64,000 nucleotides of DNA from Dichetophora obliterata. Lineage: Eukaryota > Arthropoda > Insecta > Diptera > Sciomyzidae. Below are positions 1 to 11,084 of this stretch, piece by piece. The position numbers were made by a program, and so were the translations under genes. The notes below the pieces were generated by a model. It was not told the origin of the DNA. It worked only from the letters and a program-made list of their open reading frames with translations, and made no database searches. The stretch lies in assembly GCA_963920525.1 (NCBI GenBank), contig OY986437.1:62037330-62101329 (forward strand). The letters run 5' to 3'. The stretch's first letter is position 1; each line of letters begins with the position of its first letter.

Positions 1-680
1 CAGAAGTATTAAGAGCTTCTAGTTCCAAATCTGAACAAAATTAATGGCCTCTCTCATCTAGTTTTGAAGTTATAGAGGTCAGAATTTGAAAAAATGGAAA
101 AATAATTTGGACTTTTAGCCTAATATATAAAAACAGCGGCTCTTTTTGCATTTATCTCCATATTATGTATGTGTATAACTACTTTTAAAAATTTTAAAAA
201 AGGCCATTTTAGCTTAAAGTAAAATACTACCAAAATGTTAAGTGTGTAGAAGCTAATTTTCCCTTCTACGAAGTTATCGCGGTGATTTTTAATTAATTTT
301 TATCTTTTTAACTATAGGAGACAAACATTTTTTCACCTTTTGCATTAAGAAGACTGAAAATCATTGACAACGACCTGCATTTTGTTTTTTTTTCGTAGTA
401 AAATATAAGAAAAACTACAATTATTTACCTGGAAAACGTAACTTTGTTGAATTTTATCTCCAAAACCATAAGGGACCGACAATTTTTTTCAGAAATCTAA
501 CTCATTTCATTTTATTCTACACCCTTTTAGGTACCAGAATCCACTCTGAAGTCCAAATACGTTTTTTGACTCACCAGGTCCCTTTTCTCGGAGAAGGTCA
601 CATATGGTGAATATTTGAGATCAAAAGCTTATATGCAAAATTTGAAGCTATTACATTAGTTTTAGTGGCATTTAAAGAGA
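1..680. other. AT-rich intergenic DNA, no gene seen
   Basis: I see no reading frame, RNA gene or clear repeat boundary here. The stretch has the short A and T runs typical of the rest of the window. Confidence 0.5.
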
Positions 681-688
681 TTTCACCG

Positions 689-1291
689 TAGGCTTGGGCA
701 TTTTAGTTCACTAAAAAGATCACTCTTTTTAGTTCAGTTGAGTTTAATGAACTAGTTCGTTCATATAGTTAATTTAGTTCATTTAGTTCGTTCGCTATTT
801 TAGTTCTTTTCGTGCACTCGTTCACGTTGTTAGTTCGTTAGGTCTTATAGTTCGTTTGGTGTTTTAGATCGTTAGGTATGTTAGCTCGTTTTATTTTTTA
901 GTTCAATAGGTCTTTTAGTTTGTTTTGTTTGCTCGTTCATGATCAGATCTAAAAATGAAATGAACTATATGACCGAATCAATCATTACCTGCGGACATAG
1001 ATGAAATTTACATAAAAATACTACATATGGGAATTCCACACAATATTTGCCACAAAAATTGATTTTTGCAAAAAAATTTTTACCGTTCATTAGTGAAAAA
1101 CTGTATCAGCACGGAATCAAACCATTGTTGAGTGAAACCAAATTTTTTTTCTAGTTCATTTCGATCTGACTCATTGCAAAATCGATTGAACTAAAAGAAC
1201 TAAAAGAACAAGAATCAACGAACTAGTTCACATAGTTTATGAGTGCGAATAGTTCAATTGAACTAGTTCGTTCGTGAACTACCCAAGCCTA
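689..1291. mobile_element. 603-bp non-autonomous hAT-type element
   Basis: The ends are inverted: it starts TAGGCTTGGG and ends CCCAAGCCTA. The flanks carry an exact 8-bp direct repeat, tttcaccg, at 681-688 and 1292-1299. An 8-bp target duplication is the hAT-superfamily hallmark. The inner part is unusual, with dozens of copies of agttcgtt/agttcatt on one side and their complement (aactagttc, aactaaaag) on the other, so the element can fold back over long stretches. No coding sequence is seen. Superfamily is inferred from target-site length and overall form. Confidence 0.85.
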
Positions 1292-1399
1292 TTTCACCGA
1301 TTTTATAGTCACTCAGCATGGAAGATGGGCGTGGTTTTCATCTGATTTTGATAAATTCCAATTATATGGTGAATTTTTGCGACCGATGCTTATGCATAG

Positions 1400-1830
1400 T
1401 CAAACAGATTACGTTTTCTTCCTTGAACACACAGAATAAAAATTAAATTCTGATAAAAGGCAAAAAAATGTATCTGTTATTCTGATTTCATAACAGATTT
1501 ATTCATGTAGAATACCAATTCAAGAGAATTAAGACCAAAATGTTCACTTTCTAAAATTTGTTACGATAAAAGACAAAAATGTATATGTTATTCTGTTGTC
1601 TTTCATAACAGATTTCATAGCAGATTTTGTCATGCAGAATACCAAATAAAAGATTTTATAAAAGATTTTCGACAGTTCGAAAAATCTGCTATGATTTATA
1701 ACATATTTCATAAAAGATTGTCGAGCAGAATTCCAATTCAGGCCTCGTAACAGATTTTTTGACAGCTTAAAAATTTGTATGGGGAATCATAACAGATAAC
1801 AGAATTTTTTCATAAAAGATTCCGGAGAAT
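1400..1830. repeat. Degenerate repeat of an aacagatt / ataaaagatt motif
   Basis: The motifs aacagatt and ataaaagatt recur about a dozen times at irregular spacing, mixed with caaaaatgtat and agaatacca. It reads as a decayed tandem or subterminal repeat rather than a gene. No boundaries are clear. Confidence 0.45.
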
Positions 1831-1976
1831 AGGCCCAAATACATGTACACTTAAGAAAACTGGTTTCTCGCAGACTAAGCACTACTGTGCATCTTGGGCC
1901 ATTGTTAACAATTTGCAAAAGGTACGTTCACAATTTTATTCGAAATGCTGTAAATTTTATTCATATTTACAACAAA

Positions 1977-2866
1977 CCCTAGTAGCACAAACAGTATTTA
2001 TAGCTTCTTCTACATACCTTTTAAAGATAAGTACAAAGACAAGAATTGTGTTTGTAAATTCTTTATTAAGGCTTATAAGGCCAATTTGGCGTATGTGATA
2101 TAAAGACATGCTTAATGTCTTTGAAGAGACTCAGGTATCTTTTAGAGGTCTCTGAAAGGCACCTTACAAACATTTTAAAAATAGTAGGTTGAATTCATAA
2201 CAGAAAATTTGTTGTTGCCAGCAGCGTAAGAAAGAATTTCGTTTTCTACCACTTTTGCTGGACACTTGATCCCCTCTATCTCGGGCGCAGTTCCAGGAGT
2301 TATAGTATTCAAAATGAATTGAGTAACCTTGTGAACGCTCTTTAGTTTTGGCCATGAGAGCACTCCACGGTGTTCCAACTAGCTGGAACGAGTGCTAGCG
2401 ATCGCTTTTTTCCGTCCTTCCTGCTTGTAATTTTAAATGAAGCTGCCATCTAAAATTTGTTTATTTATTACAGCATAATTAATTAAAGCACACATATATA
2501 TTTTACCTTTTAATTTTTCTATTCAACTTTTTAAATTTTTTTCATTTTGCTGTTCAACAAACCCGAACCATACGCAGGGTTGCCAAACAACTTTAACTGC
2601 CTCGCATGTCTTTATTATAATTTTATTACGCACATTATACAATGTCTGTATAATAACTTCAATATGAGCTCTAAAAATGCGTATTAAAGACATTTTTTAC
2701 GTATCTTTTTTTAATGGTCTTGTAAACGCTTTATTAAGATATTATAAAAGCAAAATTTTGCTATACAGCATAGTATCTTTTTAATTACATTAAAGAGTTA
2801 TTATAAATACATCGCTGTTTTGTAAGCTGGATTTTGTACTTATAACTTCTCCTTGTGCTACTAGGG
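1977..2866. mobile_element. 890-bp inverted-repeat element, unclassified
   Basis: Both ends carry the inverted 14-mer CCCTAGTAGCACAA, and similarity continues inward imperfectly (gtatttata near the left end, the complement of tataacttc near the right). Inside lie acatgcttaatgtct-type small palindromes and subterminal repeats of taaagacat and tttattaag. Neighbouring A-rich bases make the target duplication unreadable. No transposase is recognised; a 60-residue antisense frame near 2164-2378 has no motif I know. The superfamily is open. Confidence 0.6.
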
Positions 2867-2943
2867 AAAACATTACATTGTGAATACCCCCATTAAGTAC
2901 TTTTATAACATTTGATGATATTAGCATTTTGCCTGGAGATATT

Positions 2944-3129
2944 CAGCCCAATTCTGAATGATTTTTTCCGGGGAGTCGGAAAAGGGAGTTTTAATTTTTA
3001 AGATAAAGTTAAAAAATTTTGGAAATTTTTAATGCTAATTTGTTCATCGGCCGTCAATATTCATGAGTGTAAGCAAAAAAAATGTGATAGCTTTATCTGC
3101 TGTCTAAAAAATTTTTCGGAATTGGGCTG
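2944..3129. mobile_element. 186-bp MITE with CAGCCCAATTC ends
   Basis: The left end CAGCCCAATTCTGAA and right end TTCGGAATTGGGCTG are inverted, and both sides carry att (2941-2943 and 3130-3132). A 3-bp duplication would suit PIF/Harbinger-like elements, but three bases can match by chance. No coding capacity. Confidence 0.55.
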
Positions 3130-3132
3130 ATT

Positions 3133-3940
3133 ATCTTAACATGAGAACAATCAAGGGCTCCAACTACTACGGAGCTTATTTTCGTACAGATATTCGTCAT
3201 TGGTTGGAAATATGATAAATTGTTCTTTTAGCAGAGCTATGCAATGTGACACAATTTTCGCCACTTTGGAAACTGTTGTAATTTATTTTAATTATTTACG
3301 TTATGAGTTCACATCTTTCACTTCTTCTTGCTATTTTTTTTACGGATTAAATAGGCCTACAGGGAAACCGAACACCTAAAAAAACTTTGTTACGAAAAAC
3401 ATAAAGCAGTTTACACCTCTCTTTACTATAAGTCCACAAGTGGCCCCGTTTAAATTTGTCTTTAAAGGCTTTATATATTAGGGAGCTTGTTCGTCAAACG
3501 GCGGCCATGTTTGAACCAATTTGATAGTTAGGAAGCTAATTTAACGGTCCATCTAACCTGTTAGCAAAAATTTTGTATTATCTCCAACTACCTAAGGTTG
3601 TGAAACAAATGATGGTTGATGATTGAACACGAAAAACCAGAAAATTTTTCGCTTGTTTGCCAAACAGGTTGCTTTAATTGGAACGCTACCTCTTTCGAAC
3701 AAGCTAGACCATTTTTTTTTAAAAAAAATTTCGCTAATGTGTAAGCTTCTTATTTTGAGTGCATTGACATCAATAAGAAAAACATTTGGTTACTATTCAA
3801 TTTCAACGCTTCTTAAATCATACTTCTTTGAAGCCTATCTTGTAGTCCTACCATGATACCATTTTAGTAGTTCAACAGCGATTGGCAGCACCATAAAAAA
3901 GATAGTTGGCAACACTTTCAAAGCGCAAGTCACAAAATTT
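3133..3940. other. Upstream intergenic DNA, no gene seen
   Basis: No conserved coding sequence is seen. The last ~100 bases must include some promoter DNA of the proteasome gene, but I cannot point to a convincing TATA box or initiator. Confidence 0.4.
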
Positions 3941-4045
3941 GACGTTTGACAGCTCGGCAACAGCCAAACAAAAAGTGTTTGGTCATTTTCTGAAAGTTAA
4001 TCTAGCTAAGTTTCTTGAAAAATTCATAAATAATATACAATCAAT

Positions 4046-4158
4046 GTAAGTTTTATAGTTCAAATAAAATATAACGATAGTTTGTAACTGAAACTTGTAG
4101 TGCTTGACGGCAAACATACAACGAAACTAACCTCAAAAATTATATATTCGTTTCATAG
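4046..4158 (+). other. Predicted 113-bp intron in the 5' UTR of the proteasome alpha-5 gene
   Basis: A good donor (aat|gtaagt) lies at 4046, and a polypyrimidine-like stretch ending in ttcatag closes at 4158, directly against the start codon at 4159. The exon before it would run from an unmapped start site (about 3950-4020) to 4045. The intron is inferred from splice-site quality and needs a transcript to confirm it. Confidence 0.6.
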
Positions 4159-4957
<799 letters not shown>

Positions 4958-5157
4958 AATTGGTGTTCGAGAACTTATTTGTAAAAGATAATTTTTTGTG
5001 AAATTTATCAATTCTTTGAGGTTATTATTTTGTAAAAAACAGGAAAATATGATATGTTTATAAATCTTAAGTTTGCTATTTGTTTTAACCTGCTTATTTT
5101 GTTTTTCTTATGCTATAATTTTATTGAAATTTGCGGCCAGCGTCCATCCCCGATTGC

Positions 5158-5163
5158 AATAAA
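5158..5163 (+). terminator. Poly(A) signal AATAAA of the proteasome gene
   Basis: A canonical AATAAA lies 200 bases after the stop codon in a T-rich 3' UTR and is followed by a G/T-containing stretch. It is the first perfect hexamer downstream, so it is the likely cleavage signal. Confidence 0.65.
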
Positions 5164-5290
5164 GAATTCGGACTCACGACAATTTCGAAATAATATTGCC
5201 TATTTTTAGGCATGTAACTAAAAGGAGCGCGGAAATATGCAGTCTCGATAAATATAAAATATCAAGAACAAAAGGCTGCACTTGATATTA

Positions 5291-5430
5291 CTGCATTATT
5301 CTGTATCACGAACATGCACACCAACGATGAGAAAGACGCGAGAAGCAATATTTTCTTCCATACAAAATTGTATTGGTTCCCGTGTCTCTCTCATCGTTGG
5401 TGTGCATGTTCGTGATACAGAATAATGCAG
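5291..5430. repeat. Near-perfect 50-bp inverted repeat (hairpin)
   Basis: Arms 5291-5340 and 5381-5430 are reverse complements with two mismatches, separated by a 40-base loop. The arms begin ctgcattattctgtatcacg. It sits ~130 bp beyond the proteasome poly(A) signal. It could be a small palindromic MITE or a transcribed hairpin RNA source; sequence alone does not decide. Confidence 0.8.
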
Positions 5431-5653
5431 TTAATTTGGTCAAGGACGATCGCAAGTTTTTCTGTAAGATATATTTAAAGGTATAAATAAATAAATTATT
5501 TATCTTTGATATAAGTTTTTTTAATATATTGTGCTATGTGGCATGATTTTAAAATTTTAGATATTTTACTAGGCTAAAACGTTGATGTGCCATTTATTTT
5601 GAAAGTGGCGTAAGTCACTTTTCCAAAAAAAAAAGCAAGTTAATGATAACACC

Positions 5654-5802
5654 AGGTCTGTTCCCGTACTCGATTCAAGGAGCTTGAAACTACTTGAAAG
5701 CGCTATTTTACAAATTTTTAAAGCTCGAGAGAGAGGAAGAACATGCAAAATGTCACTCTCTAATCTATTACAATTACTTGAAGTTAGTACGGGAACAGAC
5801 CT
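5654..5802. mobile_element. 149-bp MITE with perfect 17-bp terminal inverted repeats
   Basis: The left end AGGTCTGTTCCCGTACT (5654-5670) is exactly inverted at 5786-5802. Direct acc trinucleotides flank both ends (5651-5653 and 5803-5805), a possible 3-bp duplication. No coding capacity. Confidence 0.75.
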
Positions 5803-6057
5803 ACCAATTACAATTTAACGGTACCTCTCATTTCAATAAATTTGCAGTCAATCTATTGAGAACTATTGTAATTTTGTTTCAGAGAAGTTTTGCTAGATAA
5901 CGGCTTAACAAATACATATGTATATTTAAAAGTGGCGTAAGTCGCTGTACTCAAGAAATTAATTGTTAAATTTATTAGTAGAAAAGAGATCCAGTTAATG
6001 TATTAAAATTGAGATAAGTGTGTTTTAAGTATTGTTTTGAATTATTTTCAGTATGGC

Positions 6058-6245
6058 TGAGTTCCTAAATGCATTTATGCAATGCATCAGTGGCCCATTA
6101 TCATAGTCAAAATAAAGTCGACTTTAAATTATTACTCTGTTGATATTCTTAAAAATAGTCTAGTTGCGTAGTTTTGGTTAATAAGCTTCGGACCAATTCA
6201 AAATAAAACACACTGATGCATTGCATTAATACATTAAGGAACTCA
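6058..6245. mobile_element. 188-bp inverted-repeat element
   Basis: Arms 6058-6092 and 6211-6245 are complementary over 35 bases with about four mismatches (tgagttcct...aatgcatcagtg). The interior is AT-rich and has no reading frame. It is probably a MITE; no target duplication could be assigned. Confidence 0.6.
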
Positions 6246-6378
6246 GCTTATGTTTTAAGAAGCTGTAATCAGTGACCATATTCTTATAAGTGGAAAAAAT
6301 AGTGAACATTTGAAATTATATTATAGTGATATCCATGGTAGAATAATACAGTCTCGAGGCAAATTTTTTTTAATTAAA

Positions 6379-6594
6379 ATGAAGTGCGTGTTGTGCCAAC
6401 AACATTTGGGCAAGGAAAATGGGCCAAGTTTTCGTGTTCCAGCTGACGAGCCTAGAATACAACGATGAACCGTGGCATGTTTCAAAAATTTTAAAAAAGA
6501 TGCTCGTGTTTGCTATAGACACTTTCACGAAAATGACTTTTTGAAACCTCATATAAATTACTTTAACAGCTGCACAAAATCCTATTTTAATTGA
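6379..6594 (+). pseudogene. Broken THAP-type zinc-finger fragment
   Basis: The frame reads MKCVLC, then PSFRVPADEP, then VCYRHFHENDF. This follows the THAP pattern: an N-terminal C-x2-C, a basic FRVP block, and a C-x2-H followed by F and an acidic stretch. THAP fingers are DNA-binding domains of some transcription factors and of P-element transposases. An in-frame TGA after about 31 codons falls where the family normally has its conserved tryptophan, so a TGG-to-TGA change is likely. The frame ends after 72 codons with no downstream domain. It is a relic of a THAP gene or a P-like transposon; the latter fits the P-like pieces at 28.7-29.6 kb. Confidence 0.6.
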
Positions 6595-6633
6595 TTGATC
6601 AATAAAAAATTAAAAAAGCAAAATAGTTTCAGC

Positions 6634-6766
6634 CATGACAGATTCTTTTTAATTTTTCCTTTCTCATCGCATTTTCATCCATTGCAGATTTTGTATGAGC
6701 TGTCAGCTGCCTTTTGACAGTTATGGTAGTTTGCTCTCAGCCATGCGACTACCTCTATTTACCATG
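6634..6766. mobile_element. Damaged relative of the CATGGCAGAATTA MITE family
   Basis: It starts CATGACAGATT and ends TTACCATG. Its core ttgtatgagctgtcag and ctttctcatcgcattttcatc match the complement of the intact MITEs at 8913-9124 and 29678-29922. One side is shortened or rearranged, and no flanking duplication remains. Confidence 0.55.
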
Positions 6767-6920
6767 AGTGATATCTATAGCACACATAATAAGCATCATT
6801 TTGTTGATGATATTATCAGACAGTGAACCAGGTAGAAAATACTAATTTTGGTTAAGTGACTTTCAATGTGCTTCATTATTTTATACAAATATTCTCTGTA
6901 ATGCGAAAAAGCATTAACGC

Positions 6921-7238
6921 CATGGTATAATTATTTGACAAGGTAGCCGTGACAGTTTTTTGGCGATTGGTAGTTGTCAAAAACAGCTAAAGAAGTTGTA
7001 GTTTGCTGCTGTTGACCAGCTATTTGCTTATTTATAACTTTTCTTTGATTCATTAAATTTGTTCGCGAAGTTTATCGGAATGTTTTTAGTTTGCTGCGAT
7101 TGACTAGCTTTGTTGAAGTCGTTGATTATTTTTTCACATTTCTTTGATTAATTGCATGAACAGCTAATTTTGACAACCATCGCCGCTCGTGAGAAATAAG
7201 CCAGTCTACGCTACTACCTTGTCAGTAATTGTGCCATG
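6921..7238. mobile_element. hAT-like MITE with CATGGTATAATTATT ends, copy 1
   Basis: It starts CATGGTATAATTATT and ends in the inverse AATTGTGCCATG. The flanks carry the direct repeat cattaacgc at 6912-6920 and 7239-7247 (8 bp if the element is taken to start one base earlier). Subterminal gacaaggtag is inverted at ctaccttgtc. A second copy lies at 31698-31996. No coding sequence. Confidence 0.85.
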
Positions 7239-7247
7239 CATTAACGC

Positions 7248-8365
7248 CAAAAGAAGACAAGAGATTGATTTCATCAGATAAAGAAGCAACTACTATGGGG
7301 TCATTAATTAGAAAGAGAAAAAACATAATAAAAGGAACAGAAATTCGTAGTGTACAAAAAAAAAAGATGCTGATACGAAAAGAATTATACTCAAAACGTT
7401 AGAGAGAAAAGAAATGGTTGAAAAAATATGTAATAACAAGCTGTAATGTTTCCCAAAGTTCAGTCTTCAGAAAATAATTGAAACGATGTTGAAATGGTTG
7501 ACCAAATATTTTCAATTTTAGGCCATTCATACTTACTCAGTGGACAAGGCTTTGGTGTAATATAAATGGCCTTGAAAAAAATATTTTATACACTTCAAAC
7601 GATTATTATAGCGTGATAGCCGATCATGCTTGAATGTCAAAATCCTGAAAAAATAATCTCGAAAAAACTTCCATAAATCTTGAAATTTTAAAAAAGGTTG
7701 TTATCTATACTCTATACTATTACATAAAAGGCTTCTCACGTATCTGCGACGATGCTAAACTTAAAAACTACTGAACCGATTTTAGTAATTCTTTCACTAA
7801 TATAAAGCCACATGCTTAACTTACAATCTTGCATCCTTTTTTTTTAAAACCACTCTTCAAAGATTCTAAAATTTAAATTTAATAGCAGCCAAAAAAACCA
7901 AACATGAAAATTATTGCTTCATTAAGTCCTGAACACATTCAGCACAATAAGCGACGAGCGACATGTCTCAATTCTGTCGTTGTATGCAACAATCGCTCTC
8001 CGGAGCAACTTGATTTTAATAAACGCGACAGCAACAAACTTCAGCAGCAAATATTTTTAACATTTTATATTTACAATCAATTATTTTTGTGGATTTGTGC
8101 TCATTTAATATATGTACGTAATTGTATAAATTTAATTTGTAACATTTGTAGCACGAAACAATGACAAATGTGTCAAATTAGAATTAAATTGAAACTGGCG
8201 ACAACGGCATTCGATGCCGCGCGACAATGTCGTCGTAAAAGTCTCCAAGTATTCTTCCCATAAGAATTACATGTAAATTAAAAGTGACATTTGGTGCTCG
8301 TCGCCTGTCGCGAGCTATGTGTTTACTGCTTAAGAATTAGGCCGACGGTAAGAACTATAAAGGAA
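7248..8365. other. Intergenic DNA with one dispersed-repeat end
   Basis: No gene is seen. Around 7710-7830 the words tactattacataaaaggc and actgaaccgattttagtaat resemble the conserved ends of Helitron-like or mini-me-type dispersed repeats in insects. A frame at 7904-8164 has no recognisable domain. Confidence 0.4.
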
Positions 8366-8520
8366 ACAAGGCCCTCGGTTCTCGCTACATTTTTCTTCCA
8401 ACTACAAGGAGAACAAAGCGCTCGGTTCTTGCTACGTTTTTATATCAAATACAAGCAGAACAAAGCGCTCGACTTTCGCTACGATTTTATATTTTTTACA
8501 GCGGGAGCGGAGCGCATACA
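8366..8520. repeat. 47-bp tandem repeat, about 3.3 copies
   Basis: Units start at 8366, 8413 and 8460 with acaaggccctcgg / acaaagcgctcgg / acaaagcgctcga and share tcgctac or ttgctac. A partial fourth unit follows. The period of 47 bases is not a multiple of three, which argues against the open frame across it being a protein. Confidence 0.7.
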
Positions 8521-8637
8521 TTTGATGACATGACTATGTTAAAAAATGTGCTATACACAAGGAAAATGAAGCGCTCTACTGTTTTTTGGAATTAGCTTCA
8601 GATGAGCTAATAAAGCGCTCGCTTCCCTGCTAGGTAC

Positions 8638-8662
8638 TTAACCTTATTCTAATTCAATCATG
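8638..8662. mobile_element. Fragment of a P-like terminal sequence
   Basis: The string aaccttattctaattcaatc followed by atg matches, with a few changes, the ends of the two P-like elements at 28703-29583. Only the end is recognisable. Confidence 0.4.
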
Positions 8663-8912
8663 CAATAGACACACTAAAATTAAAAAACTCAATGGAAAAT
8701 AGAATAGAACAATAGAATAGAAAAATCTGTAGGCATTTTTTTATGTATTTTCTTGTTCTTTTGGGGTTAAGTCAAGGGAAATATTTGGGCCTGCACCCGC
8801 GCCCTGCAGCGGATCACGTGAATCGACCACGCTCCACCCCTTCACCGGCATTATTTCTTTCTTAAATTTTTTGCTTACCAAACTTCTCGTTTTTAAAATA
8901 ATTAGTACTTAC

Positions 8913-9124
8913 CATGGCAGAATTAAAGAAGGTATATGCATTTTGGAGAGGGAGACTGCCGCTGTCAAAACGAAGTTGACAGCTCATACAAAATCTGAAA
9001 ACGATGAGAATGCGATAAGAAAGCGAAAATAGGCAAGAATAGCAAAATGCTTGAGTTTGACAATTTTGGTTATGAGAAAGAGAGCGCAGTCTGAAATGCA
9101 CATACCTTCTCTAATTCTGCCATG
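8913..9124. mobile_element. 212-bp hAT-type MITE with CATGGCAGAATTA ends, copy 1
   Basis: It starts CATGGCAGAATTAAAGAAGG and ends CCTTCTCTAATTCTGCCATG. The exact 8-bp duplication gtacttac flanks it at 8905-8912 and 9125-9132. Its core is shared with the copy at 29678-29922. Reading frames across it are incidental. Confidence 0.92.
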
Positions 9125-9132
9125 GTACTTAC

Positions 9133-10274
9133 TCAAGAATTATATATTCAAGATTCCGCCTTACGCATGTCCGCTCTCTTTGGGAGCACGTGCATGTGGC
9201 GTCAGAAGTGCAAGAGAAAAGAGAGTCAAACTGACTGAAAAAAACGTTGTAAAAAAATTTTAATAAGGGTTATCGATTTAAAAATCTCCTCATTTTTTTA
9301 TAAAATCTTGGTTTTTTAAAAGTAATAATTTTAAATCAAAAAACAACGCTCGCACAGAAAAAATTTTAATATTTTTCATTACTATCTTTGATAAAAATTT
9401 TATATCTAATTGGGGTGTTAACTTCCGTGTTGACCCCTTCACAAAAAAATAGCTATGTTGTTCGATTTATTTTGAGAGCAGTTTGACTCATGAAACAAAG
9501 ATATCCAGATAGCATACTCCGTGCGCAAAAATTGAAATCTTCTGCGCACTGCGTCACTCGAGCTTGTCAGCTGTAACACGTGGTGCATACATACAAAAGA
9601 AAATGTGAAAAAGCAAAAAGTAAACACTAGCAGCAAGCAGCACAATTGCAAACATTTAAGAAATATTGCATTCATTTAGTTTAATTTTTAATATTGTGCA
9701 CTTATAGTACGTGTAAATTATAATTTTCAATTATCTTTTATGTAATTAAATTTAGTACTAAAGAACTAAATGGTTTTGATGATAGTAACAATGATTTTAA
9801 TTTGGGCCATACAATGAATTCACAACTTTTTTCAACAAACTAGAAGAACAAAATGAAAAAGAAGCAATCAAAGTGCTGTCAAACACGTCAAGCAACGTAG
9901 CTATTTTATTTGTGTAGGAGAACAAATGGAAGAAAATACCCCTATTACATATAAATTTGTTTTCATTAATAGTACTAAAAAATATATTTGCTTAAATTTA
10001 TTTAGAAAAATATTTATTATGTAATTTATTTCATGTCAATAAACCCAGTTTCAATACGAAAATGTCGATATTTTTTATCGCTATAAATAAATTAGCCCCT
10101 TTAAATATATTGTGACTACGTTTTTATTTAGCCACTTTGACAAGCTCGAACTACGTCACAACAAAGATGGCGGACATGCGCAATACTTTATCTGTAGTTC
10201 TTTGTATCATGAGTTTAACTGTTTCTTTGTGTGTATTTCGTTTGTTTCCCAATTAGCTAATCAGATTCATTTGC
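9133..10274. other. AT-rich intergenic DNA, no gene seen
   Basis: No conserved coding sequence or clear repeat border was found. Short open frames at 9439-9675 and 10112-10387 lack any recognisable motif. Confidence 0.45.
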
Positions 10275-10277
10275 TTA

Positions 10278-10689
10278 CAGTCCACCCTAAACAAGTGCGC
10301 GTGCGTGATTTAACTGTCAAAATAGGCTCATGCACATACATTTTGTATGAAGCCTACCGAAACACGCACAGGACTACCGCAACATGAATCGAATTTCCAA
10401 TTTTGACAATGCGTTCGGATGTGAAGTTGGCTGCATTGAACCAAAGTATTAGAACAAAGAGCAATCAGCTGCTATTAACTAATTAATCTCAATTGCAAAT
10501 GGAAGTATTTGCAATATTAATAGATTTTTAAACACTACTAAAAGTTTTTTAATATTTTTTTAACAATCAGACAGAGCTGGTTCGAGAGCAGCAGTTCTTT
10601 CCGCAGCGCACTTGTTTAGGTTAAGCGTAAACTAAAATTGCGTGGCGCTTGGGTACGCAGCGCAACGCGCACTTGTTTAGGGTGCACTG
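10278..10689 (+). mobile_element. 412-bp MITE with CAGTCCACCCTAAACAAGTG ends, copy 1
   Basis: The left end CAGTCCACCCTAAACAAGTG is inverted at the right end (cacttgtttagggtgcactg). A second inner inverted copy of cgcacttgttta occurs about 80 bases from the right end. The flanks are tta on both sides (10275-10277 and 10690-10692). The partner copy at 33828-34238, in the opposite orientation, is flanked by tca on both sides. A 3-bp duplication suggests a PIF/Harbinger- or CACTA-like origin. It has no transposase. Strand is arbitrary and only marks relative orientation. Confidence 0.88.
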
Positions 10690-10692
10690 TTA

Positions 10693-11080
10693 GTTTCGTT
10701 TGTTGTTTATGTGTTTTTTTTTTGTTTGAATGTATTTTCACTTATGACGTAGACCTGTGCAGTAGATTGCCATTTCTGCGCACTCAAGGCGTGATCTTCT
10801 TTATATTGCTCTTGGTACTTACTATACCTCTGCATGGGTAATGTTAAACCGAGTTTCAAGATATCCGTTTGGAAACGAGTGATGGATGTGTGACATTAGT
10901 TTCGAACAAATCAAACATAGCAGTTTAGCCTAGCATCTTTGGAGAAACAAATCTAAATCAATCGGACACCGAATCGAATGAATGAATCATTCGGAAAATA
11001 TGAATACAGCATAAATACATGACTCGAATCTTATGTGCACAACAACATAACATTCGGTGCATAAATTGAGGGTATTAAGA
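10693..11080. other. Intergenic DNA, no gene seen
   Basis: No feature is supported in this short stretch. Confidence 0.4.
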
Positions 11081-11084
11081 ATTT

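Noticed and set aside
5291..5430. CRISPR-like repeat
   Set aside because: There is only one inverted pair with no spacers, in eukaryotic DNA.
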